NCBI GenBank assembly: GCA_013396995.1
Contig: VWZP01001608.1
Coordinates: 299,373 to 363,372, forward strand
Direction of reading: 5' to 3'
Source: Dicaeum eximium
Lineage: Eukaryota > Chordata > Aves > Passeriformes > Dicaeidae
Length of the DNA: 64,000 nucleotides
Shown: positions 37,301 to 45,733 of the stretch, piece after piece
Numbering within the stretch: position 1 is the first letter of the stretch
Layout of the letters: each line of letters starts with the position of its first letter
Notes under the pieces: generated by a model
What the model was told of the DNA's origin: nothing
Databases searched by the model: none
Seen by the model: only the letters and a program-made list of their open reading frames with translations
Translations under genes and position numbers: made by a program

Positions 37301-40300
37301 TCTTGGCTAAAATATAATGGCAGCAGCAATATCTCCTGCAGCATTGCTCTGGGGAGATATTTTGTACCCCCTGGGAATTCCCATCCCTTTTAAATTTGGT
37401 GTGTTGCATATCACATCTCCTGATTTTGGCCAGGAATCAGGTGAAAAACAGAGTTTGGATGTGGGAGCTCTTTGGGATGTGGTTCCTTGGAGGTCTCTGT
37501 TTGCACAGGACCATCCTGTCCCTGACTGCACTCCTGGAAATTAGGGGTCAACTTTTTGGGAGGTTAATAAATGGGGTATTGAGGGTTATCTCTCTGATTT
37601 GGATACCCAAATGTCCCTCTGAGGGCTGCCACAAGCTGGGCCACAGGGTGTCGCTGAAAAGTGAATTTCAGTGCTTGGAAAATGCTCAGAAGAACCATGA
37701 ATAAGAAAAGGATGAAAGAAAATAAGAATAGTAAAAAAACCTTGAAAATGTTAAGGTTGGAAAAGACCTCTAAGATCATTAAGTCCAGTTGTCATAAGGA
37801 TAAGAGAAAGAGTAAGATAAAGATAAATGTAAGAATAAGAGTAAGAATAAGAAAAATGAAAAAGAAAAAGGAAAAGAAACATTAAAAAGAAAAATTTAAA
37901 AGAAAAAGAATAATAAGAAGAGTTAGAGTAATAACATCCAAGAATAATCTGAGTGCATCAAGCCAGCTGATTTCCTTGATGCTGAGTTGACATCTCAGCT
38001 AACCAGACCATGGGCTGGGCTTTCCCAGCAGTGCTAAGCTAGAAAGTGGTGCCCAAAAATGCTCCAGAACAGCCTTTGTGACTCTGAGCCTTCCTTGCAG
38101 GCACGCTGACCCAGGCCATCCGGAACTTTGCCAAGAGCTTGGAAGGGTGGCTGATGAATGCCATGAGTGAATTCCCCCCACAGGTGGTGCAGACCAAGGT
38201 GAGCAGAGATGGGCCCAGGGTGTGTCTGCACCTTGCAGTTTTCCACAGGGATTGGAAATTCCTGCTGGGGTTTGGCCACCTGGCACGGTGCAATGATTGA
38301 TTCTGAACCAAAACCAGCCAGGAGTGGGAGGGCAGCTGGGGCAATTCCTTTGTGCCAGGAGCTGGTGATGCTCTGTCCATGGAGCTGTTCCTGTGTCCTG
38401 AAATTGCAGATAAAGCTTTGTGGGAGAAAATCATAGAGCACAGAATATCCTGAGCTGGAAGGGACCCACAGGGATCATCACCAGCCCCTGGCCCTGCACA
38501 GACACCCCAACAACCCCACCCTGAGCATCCCTGAGCAGTGCCCAAAGGCTCCTGGAGCTCTGGCAGCCTTGGGGCTGGGACCATTCCCTGTTATCTCTGC
38601 CCTGGGAAGCACAGGAGTGAGTGGCATTGTCCCAAGGCTCCTGCTCCTGCCCTCCTAAAGCCAGGGATTGCTGCTGCCTCTTCCCACCTTGCTGGTCTCT
38701 GCTGGAGACAGAGTGTGGAAACCTGGTAGCATAAAGAGAATAAATAATGGAATCAGAAAGGGAATAAATAATGGAATCAGAAAGAGAATAAATAATGGAA
38801 TCATAAAAAGAATAAATAATGGAATCATAGGTTTGGGACCTTCCACTGCTGTTCTACCTGGTGGAGCATTGTGTGACCCAGGCAACCAGGGAGATGTAGT
38901 GGGAGAGGTCAGAATCATTTATTCCCTACAAACCAACCCAAACTGAGGAGCACCTAAAGAGGCACCATTGGTTCACAAGCCACGCTGTGCCCTCAACATG
39001 TTTTACAGCCACCTGTGCCCAAGGATTGACTGAGTTGCTTCGAGTGCCTGGCACAAGGATTAGGTTGGAAATGGCCTTTAAGATTATTTGAGTCCAACCA
39101 CTACCCCAGGTGATGCCCTGTGAAGGCTGACCTAGAACAGAGACTGGACAGTTACAGAATAAAGTAGGGATTTATTAAAAAGATTTCCTCCAGGGATCCA
39201 CCTTGGGCAGCACAGGAGCCCAGCCAGGGCTGCACCCAAGATGAACCAAAATGGTCACAAAATGGACACCAGGCACGGGCTCTGGCACTTTTATAAGTTC
39301 TGCTCCATTTGCATCTTGGAGTTCATTGTCCAATTATAGCTTTAGGTTATCAAGTCCCATCCTTCTTGTTTTTCTCTCTTCATCCCACGTTGTTTGTGCT
39401 CTTGGGCCTGAAATTTGGATCATTTGTCCTTGGTCCCCAGCTAGAGAAGGAATTGTTTTGTCTCTCTGCTCTGTCAAGAGAGCTTACTATCCCTTAATAT
39501 GAAGCCCAGACCCACACACTAAAGCAGCACAGAACCTGAAAAATATAAAAGCTCAAACCTGAGGCATCACAGGACTGCCCAGACCACCACTAAACCGTGT
39601 CCCCAAGTGCCACCTCCAGAGGTTTTTGAGCACTTGCAGGGCGGGCGGCTCCAGCAGTGCCCTTGGTGGTGTGTGCAGGGCTGGGCAGGCAGCAGAGCAT
39701 GCCCTGCAGCCCCAGTGCTGTGTTGCAGGTGGGGGTGGTGAGTGCCTTTGCCCAGACCCTGCGCAGGTACACGTCCCTGAACCACCTGGCGCAGGCGGCG
39801 CGCGCCGTGCTGCAGAACACGTCCCAGATCAACCAGATGCTCAGCGACCTCAACCGCGTGGACTTCGCCAACGTGCAGGTAACCCCTGCTCCTCTGCTCC
39901 CCCTGCTCCTCAGGGGGGGCTCTGGGCCTGTTGAGCCACGTGTGAGAAAGAAAGACTCCAACTCTCAGAAGGCAGCAGGGCGAAAAAGGGAGTTTAATAC
40001 AAATCCCACGCCTTTTATAACATGGTTTGCTAAAGTGAATTATGGTTGGATACAAAAGATCATCTCTCACTTCAGTGGGGAATTGGGAATATCATTCCTT
40101 GAAGGACAAACTGTTACAAACAGTAGCTAACTATTGTAAACAACAGTGGGGTGATGAATCAGGACTCTTTGACTCCAATATCAGAAGGCTGATATTATTT
40201 ATTAAAATGACTCCATTGTTCAGAAGGATTTTGGGCTATAGGTGCCCATGTTCAGAATTCACATGCTTTCTTCTTCATGGTTAGTACAAGACTGCTAAAA

Positions 40301-43300
40301 TGCTTAGAATTCCAAGATAAGAATTGTTCATCTCATAGGTTAAGAGAGAGAGACAGTTCTCACCTCCTCTGTGGGGGACAGAACAGCCAGGCACTCACGT
40401 CCTTGAAACCACACACACACAGATTTGTTTTTACAGAAATCTGCTCAGAAGTGAGCTTTCCCATGGAAGGAAAAAACTCAGCAAGTTTCCATCTAAGAAA
40501 CTTATAAAATGTCCATGACACAAGAGCTACAGGAAGACATAACAGCAGTCTAGAATTCTGAGTTTCCCAAGCAGTTATCTCTGTTCTTTCTTTGACTGAA
40601 CTGAGCACATCCACAGGGCTCCACAGCCAGCTCCTCTGCTGGTGACCTCTGTTCATCCCCAGGGCTGGATCCCAGCTGAATTAACGAGGTGATGGGTTTG
40701 GTGTTACTTTGCCAGGTAAATTTCCCACCTCACTGTGAGCAGTGGAAAAGGAGTTTCTGTAAGACTCACAGATCATGAAGGCTGGGAAAGACCTCCAAGA
40801 CCATCCAGTCCACCCTTCAGCTGAACCCTGCCATGCCCACTAAATCATGTCCCCACATCCACTCATTTTTTGAACACTTCCAGGGGTGATGACTCCACCC
40901 CATTCCATTGCTTTACCACTTTTCCAGTGCAGAATAAAGTGCTACCAACAATTATGCAGTTCCAAAAATACTGTGGTGCAGACAGATCAGAGAGGCCATG
41001 ATTCAGAGCTGGTTTGCAGCCCTTTCCTGCTTGAAATTAATTCCTGGGTTGGGATACAACACCATGAAGGCCTGGCATGAGTAACTGTGAGCCCTTCCTC
41101 TGAGCAGGAGCAGGCCTCGTGGGTGTGCCAGTGTGAGGAGGGCATGGTACAGAAGCTGGAGCAGGATTTCAAGCTGACCCTGCAGCAGCAGAGCTCTCTG
41201 GACCAGTGGGCCAGCTGGCTGGACAATGTGGTCACTCAAGTGCTGAAGCACCACGAGGGCAGCCCCAGCTTCCCCAAGGCAGCCAGGCAGTTCCTGTTGA
41301 AGTGGTCCTTCTACAGGTACATTTTCTTTCTCCTTTTGGGGGTATTGGGGCATGTAAAGAGCTCCTGGAAAAGCCAAGGCCAGGTTTTTTACTCCCATGA
41401 AACTCTGGCTAACTGTGGTTCTGGTATCCTTTCAGGATGGGGCTGGATGCTCCTCAAACTAATTTCTTTAAGTGTTTTGATACTTTTGGGTCAGAGGCAG
41501 AGACAGCATTGGGTCTCCCAGTACCTCCAGGGTCCAGAATTCACATCAGCCACGGCACAGGTGTAAAACTCAACCCAGATTTCTGGTTGCTGTGCATTTC
41601 CCAGCTCCATGGTGATCCGTGACCTCACCCTGCGCAGCGCCGCCAGCTTTGGCTCCTTCCACCTGATCCGCCTGCTCTACGACGAGTACATGTTCTACCT
41701 GGTGGAGCACCGTGTGGCCCAGGCAACGGGGGAGACCCCAATTGCTGTCATGGGAGAGGTGAGAGCCTTTTATTCCCTGCAAACTGACCCAAAATGAGCA
41801 GCTCCTCAAGAGACACCGCTGGTTCACAAACAGCGCCGTGCCCTAGGCTTGTTCTACAACAAAAATTATTTATTGAGTTGTTTTGAGTGCCTGGCACAAG
41901 GAGGGAGCTCCTGGAGCATCTTCCCTGAGCTGGTGGGTTTTGGGTTTGGGGTGTTTGAGCATCATTTGGGTTTTGGAGGCCTGGAGGAGGGAGGGAAAGG
42001 ATCTCCCCACTTCTCTGCACCACCTGTGACTGCCAGCCCTGGCTTTGGGACTCCTGACAGAGAGGGGTCCATCCAAACCAAGCAAAAATGGTCCAAAATT
42101 TGCTTTTAGCAACTGAATTTCTCCAGTCCTCTACAAGCTCCAGCATTATGTGCAGAGTCAGCCACTCACTCCGTTTTTGAGGTGAAGAAGAGGATGATGG
42201 GGTTGTTTGGGCTGTTTATGAAGGTTTGGGAGTTTTTTTGTTCACCAGTCAGTGAATCTGATGCCTGTCCTGCCTACCTGAAGCCACATCCAGTTTTTCC
42301 CTCTGAAACACAGAGTCAAAAGCCCCAGATGAACCTGTGAACAGCAATGTTGAAACTACTGTGAGTTTAAAACTGAGCCCATGCGCTCAAGACCGATCTC
42401 ATTTGCTCCTTGAAGCTTCCACAGAGCTCGTGCAGGGAGCCAGGCAAACCAAAGCCTGTTGGTTCTGCCTTCCCTCCCCCTCCCACACTGCTCCAACTGC
42501 AGTGCTGAGTTCCCACTATTCCCTGCAAAACCTCCACCTTCACTCATATTAAAGGAACATGAAATGCAGAGACTGGCTCCCAGCAAAGCCCAGCTGTGGG
42601 AGGGCTCACACCTCAGGCTTTTCCTTCATTAAACCCTTGCAATATTCCTGTTCTCCAGGAGGAGGCTGATTCTTCCCAGCAAACAAAGATGAATCCTGTC
42701 CTTCCATTCCCACTGAACTTTACAATTCCCACTCTCCTCATTCCCATGACTCTTCAGCATTGTTGTTACAGCAATTTAGGTGTCTCAGACCTCATCACTG
42801 AGAGGGACACCACATCTCCAGAACCAGGGAGCTCTCTGGTTCCACTTGGCACCATGGCCTCACTCTCTCTGACATCCCTGCAAAGGCTTTGTAGAGAGGT
42901 GAAGGTGGAGTCCAGCAGAGGGGAAATGCCTGAGAGGAGGAAAGGGCTGGAAAAAAGGCACCACCTTTGCCTTGGTCATCAACTGGGAGATGGAAAAATG
43001 TCTCCCTTCATTCCAGAGCCAAATCCTGCCCTGGAGTGTCATGTGTGGTGTTTGCCCAGAGGTTTAAATGGCAACAAAAGGCTTTTCCCCTCAAAACCCG
43101 TGGTTGGTTTTGATTTCTGCTCTGCACCACCAGCAGTGATGCTCACGGTGTCTCCTGGGGGGTTGGAATGGTTTGGTGATGCCATCGAGCAGGTCTGGCT
43201 CCCCAAAGCCTCACTGACCCCTGACTCCTTTTCCTTCCAGTTTGGCGACCTCACATCGCTGTCCCCGACACTGCTGGACAAAGGTACCTCCCCTCCCTCC

Positions 43301-43498
43301 TGTGCTGGCTCAGGGTGGGATCCCCGCGGGAGGGCGACCCTCGTGCTGGCCCTGGTGGCCCCGTGCCCGCCCTGAGCCGTGTCCTTTGCAGATGACATCG
43401 GCGAGCTGGGCACCGAGGAGGACCCGGAGCGGGCGCTGGGGGAGCCGCTGGTGAAACGGGAGCGCAGCGAGCCCGGCCACTCCCTGCAGGACATCTGA
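13360..43498 (+). CDS. RFX2: RFX2, regulatory factor X2 (17 coding exons, complete)
   Basis: Winged-helix transcription factor that binds X-box DNA as a dimer; in vertebrates it drives ciliary and spermatogenesis genes. Coding exons: 13360-13464, 16726-16815, 17869-17948, 18670-18937, 22945-23019, 28721-28902, 32012-32131, 33067-33182, 34416-34534, 34831-34943, 37067-37218, 38101-38198, 39729-39878, 41108-41316, 41605-41758, 43241-43283, 43392-43498. All have AG/GT borders, phases agree, and the total is 2181 nt (726 aa plus stop; from memory human RFX2 is about 723). The glutamine-rich N-terminal region (residues 1-206) is followed by the RFX DNA-binding domain (about 207-282, starting LQWLLDNYETAEG, with the basic stretch MGLRTRRLGTRGNSKYHYYG across the exon 6/7 border). 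The conserved B, C and dimerisation regions follow (about 345-620). The C-terminus GEPLVKRERSEPGHSLQDI is RFX2-like and differs from RFX1 and RFX3. The start is the ATG opening MQSPEGGSDPAASVAL, which fits the family. Non-coding 5' exons were not found. Confidence 0.96.
13990..14465 (+). mobile_element. CR1 LINE 3' fragment, longest sense copy
   Basis: About 475 bp of CR1 3' sequence ending GGTCCCTACCAACCCAAAGA ... CCATGATTTCATGG. It lies in RFX2 intron 1 (numbered by coding exons). Confidence 0.85.
15968..16105 (-). mobile_element. CR1 LINE 3' fragment
   Basis: Reverse CR1 tail in RFX2 intron 1, GGAAGGGACCTTAAAGCCCA to GGGGCAGCCACAGC. Confidence 0.75.
16806..16995 (+). repeat. Imperfect tandem duplication spanning the exon 2 donor
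   Basis: GGTAATGAACACCCCTGCAT appears at 16815 and again at 16903, 88 bp apart, with similar following sequence. It duplicates the 5' splice site of RFX2 coding exon 2. Confidence 0.9.
18238..18400 (-). mobile_element. CR1 LINE 3' fragment
   Basis: Reverse CR1 tail, AATGGCTTGGGTTGGAAAAG onward, in RFX2 intron 3. Confidence 0.75.
19337..19397. repeat. (AAAGAT)n microsatellite
   Basis: About ten hexamer units with one GATA interruption. Confidence 0.92.
20659..20800 (-). mobile_element. CR1 LINE 3' fragment
   Basis: Reverse CR1 tail, CATGGAGTCATTTGGTTTGG to GGGGCAGCCACAGG. Confidence 0.7.
24697..24840 (-). mobile_element. CR1 LINE 3' fragment, old
   Basis: ATGGTTTGGGTTGGAAAGGA start, then a diverged CR1 tail. 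Confidence 0.65.
27105..27470 (-). mobile_element. CR1 LINE 3' fragment, 366 bp
   Basis: Reverse of the same subfamily as 13990-14465, from GGAATGGTTTGGGTTGGAAG to CTTCTCTTCTCCAGGCTGAA. Confidence 0.85.
28273..28286. promoter_or_regulatory. X-box-like palindrome in RFX2 intron 5
   Basis: GTTGCTTTGGCAAC inside GGTTGCTTTGGCAACC, 435 bp before the exon that starts the DNA-binding domain. It resembles the RFX consensus GTNRCC(N)RGYAAC with one changed base in the left half. Confidence 0.4.
29111..29330 (+). mobile_element. CR1 LINE 3' fragment, second subfamily
   Basis: Close relative of 3322-3600, from CCCCAGGGAACAGCTGGAGC to GGATATTCTGGGATTCTG. Confidence 0.75.
31002..31891 (-). mobile_element. 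Solo LTR, family A, interrupted by a younger LTR
   Basis: Outer LTR TGATGTCC...GGCATCA with a 4-bp target duplication AGTT (30998-31001 and 31892-31895). It matches the LTR at 39111-39569 except for the inserted 31333-31754 block. It lies in RFX2 intron 6, opposite to the gene. Confidence 0.88.
31333..31754 (-). mobile_element. Solo LTR, family B, nested in family A
   Basis: Starts TGTTGTTG, ends ACTACA, and is flanked by the 6-bp duplication GTCCCC (31327-31332 and 31755-31760), present once in the uninterrupted relative. A minus-strand AATAAA lies near 31440. Similar sequence occurs at 40152-40519. Confidence 0.88.
32265..32420 (+). mobile_element. CR1 LINE 3' fragment, old
   Basis: CCATCCCTGGAAACACTCAA ... 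TTTTCCAACCCAAACCCTTC in RFX2 intron 7. Confidence 0.65.
33281..33662 (-). mobile_element. LTR relative of 8274-8950, internally incomplete
   Basis: Begins TGCTGGGG and ends ATTCCAACA, but the middle (about 300 bp) is missing at the N at 33429. The left flank (CCGTC) and right flank (GTTGT) do not form a target duplication, unlike the full-length copy. Confidence 0.8.
33429..33429. other. Single-N assembly join inside an LTR
   Basis: One N in RFX2 intron 8 where the LTR at 33281-33662 lacks the segment matching 8419-8718 of its full-length relative. Confidence 0.9.
35158..35430 (-). mobile_element. CR1 LINE 3' fragment, old
   Basis: Includes CCACGTCCCCAAGTGCCACA and CTTGTTCCAATGCCTGACCA, typical of reverse CR1, in RFX2 intron 10. 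Confidence 0.7.
37700..37925. repeat. A-rich purine tract with a CR1 scrap
   Basis: Long run of (GA/AAG/AATAAG) words. A CR1 terminus scrap (GGTTGGAAAAGACCTCTAAG) is embedded at about 37755-37795. Confidence 0.75.
38430..38600 (-). mobile_element. CR1 LINE 3' fragment, second subfamily
   Basis: Reverse of the 3322/29111 type, from CACAGAATATCCTGAGCTGG on. Confidence 0.75.
38738..38829. repeat. 24-bp tandem repeat (4 units)
   Basis: Units GAATAAATAATGGAATCAGA(AAGG), directly before the decayed exon copy. Confidence 0.9.
38832..39059 (+). pseudogene. Decayed duplicate of RFX2 coding exon 15 and its 3' intron
   Basis: Matches 41648-41902 in the same orientation: TTTGGGACCTTCCAC against TTTGGCTCCTTCCAC, then TTCTACCTGGTGGAGCA shared exactly, through the old donor and about 140 bp of intron to GAGTGCCTGGCACAAGGA. 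It has lost about 25 bp of exon and carries an in-frame TAG in the exon frame (after EHCVTQATREM). It lies in intron 12, 2.8 kb upstream of the intact exon. Confidence 0.85.
39060..39645 (-). mobile_element. CR1 fragment split by an LTR
   Basis: 39060-39110 (GGTTGGAAATGGCCTTTAAG...) continues at 39570-39645 (CCCAGACCACCACTAAACCG...). Together they read as one old reverse CR1 interrupted by the LTR at 39111-39569. Confidence 0.75.
39111..39569 (-). mobile_element. Solo LTR, family A, 459 bp
   Basis: Perfect 7-bp terminal inverted repeats TGATGCC...GGCATCA and 4-bp target duplication CAGG (39107-39110 and 39570-39573). On the minus strand a TATAAAAG box (about 39297-39290) precedes AATAAA (about 39177-39172). 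It ends 159 bp before RFX2 coding exon 13. Confidence 0.92.
39938..40140 (-). mobile_element. Probable partial LTR
   Basis: Begins TGTGAGAAAGAAAGACTCC, a bird-LTR-like edge, just after exon 13. No target duplication found, so family and limits are uncertain. Confidence 0.45.
40152..40519 (-). mobile_element. LTR related to family B
   Basis: Shares GACTCCAATATCAGAAGGCT and later blocks with 31385-31750. The ends are not sharp and no target duplication is visible. Confidence 0.7.
40767..40910 (-). mobile_element. CR1 LINE 3' fragment, old
   Basis: GATCATGAAGGCTGGGAAAG ... CACTTCCAGGGGTGATGACT in RFX2 intron 13. Confidence 0.7.
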
Positions 43499-44214
43499 CA
43501 CCAGGGTGACACCGGGGCTGGGCTTTCCCGGCCGATCGGGGCCATCCGGAGCCAGGCTGGGCGTGCCGAGCCCGGACCTCCCCGGATCTGCGTTATTATA
43601 GTGCCTCTTAGTTTGTCTTTATGTTTACTTGTGTTTGAGGATGGGCTGAGCCGGGCAGCGCTGGGCCGGGGCTGGTTTGGCTGCCAGTGTCCCTCCAGAG
43701 CCGAGGAGAAGCTCCAGACTCTGCTCCCGAGGGATGGAAGCCTCTGTGGTCAGCAGCAGTGGGATGTGCCTGGCTGGGGGAACTCCTCGCTCTCCAGCCG
43801 GACAAACGAGGCTTCCTCTGTCGGGGAAGGTGCTTTGGGCTCCTTCCCCACGTCTCAGACTTCACTGTGATACAAACTCGAACCAATCAGTGCCCAAGAA
43901 GAAGGAAAAGTACCCGGCCCTTCTCCTCCAGCCTTTGCAGCCGAGCTGTGCTGGCTCTGGCTGTGCCAAATCTCTGGCACCGGGGAGCCCGGGGCAGCTG
44001 GGAGGGGCTGCAGGCTGCACATCCCGGCGGGCACAGCCGTGCTCTGGGACTTTGGGATGAGCATTCCCACCTCCTTCCATGGCTCCTGGCTTGGCTCTCC
44101 ACCCCAGCGCTCCTGGGACACGCCAGGCCAACTCAGGATACCAAAGGACTCCGAGGCAGCAGCAGCTGGAGGCAGAGCGTGTTCGATGGCCCACGCACCA
44201 CCATGCCTGGGGGC

Positions 44215-44633
44215 AATCCCGTGGAAATCCCATGGAAATCCTGTGGAAATCCCGTGGAAATCCCATGGAAATCCCATTGAAATCCCATGGCCATCCCATG
44301 GAAATCCCGTGGCAATCCCATGGAAATCCTATGGCAATCCTGTGGCCATCCCATGGCCATCCTATGGCAATCCCATGGCAATCCCGTGGAAATCCCATGG
44401 AAATCCTGTGGAAAGCCCGTGGAAATCCCATGGAAATCCTGTGGAAAGCCCGTGGAAATCCCATGGAAATCCTGTGGAAAGCCCGTGGAAATCCCATGGA
44501 AATCCTGTGGAAAGCCCGTGGAAATCCCATGGAAATCCCATGGAAATCCCATGGAAATCCCATTGAAATCCCATGGCCATCCCATGGAAACCCCATGGAA
44601 ATCCCATGGCAATCCCACGGAAATCCCAATCCC
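44215..44633. repeat. 11-bp minisatellite with 33-bp higher-order unit
   Basis: Units CCCATGGAAAT and variants. From about 44400 to 44530 three units (CCTGTGGAAAG, CCCGTGGAAAT, CCCATGGAAAT) recur as a 33-bp block four times. It lies in the RFX2 3' UTR; all frames are open, so the long open frames here are not genes. Confidence 0.93.
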
Positions 44634-44790
44634 CCGCGGTACCCAGGCAGATGGAACTGGTCCCACATCCTGGGGTTTGTGAAATTCCCACTCCACGTCC
44701 TGCTCTGACGGGGAAGGAGGGTCTGGAGCAGGGGTGTGTGACCGCAGTGCCTTAGGGTGGGCCTTGTTCCCATTTGCCCCGCTCCGCGTG

Positions 44791-44898
44791 GGCCAGCACG
44801 GCTCAGACTGGCCCAGCACGGCTCAGACTGGCCCAGCACGGCTCAGACTGGCCCAGCACGGCTCAGACTGGCCCAGCACAGCTCAGACTGGCCCAGTG
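44791..44898. repeat. 20-bp minisatellite (about 5 units)
   Basis: Near-perfect units GCCCAGCACGGCTCAGACTG. Confidence 0.95.
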
Positions 44899-45181
44899 GC
44901 CCATCCCAGGCAGGGAGGGGCTGGCACAGCCCTCGGGAGCTCAGCACTCCAGTGGAATTTCCCTCCCTGGATCCCTTTGCCTTTTCCTGCGGTGACAGCA
45001 CGGGGGTGGCTCCCGTGGGCTGTGGGGGAGCTCAGCAGGGTTGATCCCCCCTTCCCATCTCCTGTGGGGTCTGTGCTGACAGGGATTGCCCTGGGGTGCT
45101 GTGGGCTACAGGGCAGAGGAGGGGGGGATCTGTCATCAAGCTAAAGTGCAAAAACCAAGCCCTGGGGCAAATGTCTCTGTG

Positions 45182-45187
45182 AATAAA
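45182..45187 (+). terminator. RFX2: Poly(A) signal AATAAA, probable RFX2 end
   Basis: Canonical hexamer 1.7 kb after the RFX2 stop codon, on the coding strand. Confidence 0.6.
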
Positions 45188-45727
45188 GGCCGTGTCACAA
45201 ATAGCTTTTACTATGATGGTTTCTAATGATGCAGTGTTGGGTGTCAGCTTTTCCAGGGGTCTCGTGTACATTTGCCTAGCAGAGTATGTTCTATCCAAAT
45301 CTCTGATTTCCTCGTTCCCAGTGGCACTAAGGCAGCTGTGACACTTTCAAACACGTTCCCAATGGCAAGAGAAATGAGATGTCAGTGGCACATCTTCCCT
45401 CTGTCCCACGCTGTTGTGCCAGGGTGGTGTTTGTCTGTAAATGTCTCACGTGGAAGTGTCAGGAGAGAAGGGAGAGAGGCAGATTTAAATGTACATAACC
45501 ATGAAAACACCCCGGGTCAGAGTCCACACTTGGGATCCTGCTGATGAGATAAGAGAGTCTAAGAAAACAACTGAGCAACCAAATCTTAAGTGCCCTGCTC
45601 CCACTGAGGCCACAGGGAGTTCAGCCAGCGTGCAGAGGAGATGCTCTGGAGCTCTGCAGCAGCGTGTGAGGAGGCTGGAGAAGCATCCAAACCCCTTGCA
45701 CAGAATTCCCAGCTAAAGCTGAACAGC

Positions 45728-45733
45728 AATAAA
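45728..45733 (+). terminator. Alternative downstream poly(A) signal AATAAA
   Basis: Canonical hexamer about 550 bp after the first one. It could terminate a longer RFX2 transcript; use cannot be judged from sequence. Confidence 0.35.

Larger units (their letters stand above)
43499..45205 (+). other. RFX2: RFX2 3' UTR
   Basis: Sequence from the RFX2 stop codon to just past an AATAAA at 45182-45187. It is GC-rich and contains an 11-bp minisatellite (44215-44633) and a 20-bp minisatellite (44791-44898). A second AATAAA at 45728-45733 could end a longer isoform. The 3' end is inferred from the signal only. Confidence 0.6.

Noticed and set aside
43862..44839. 325-codon minus-strand open frame and sister frames on the plus strand
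   Set aside because: Created by the 11-bp minisatellite in the RFX2 3' UTR, where all frames lack stops.
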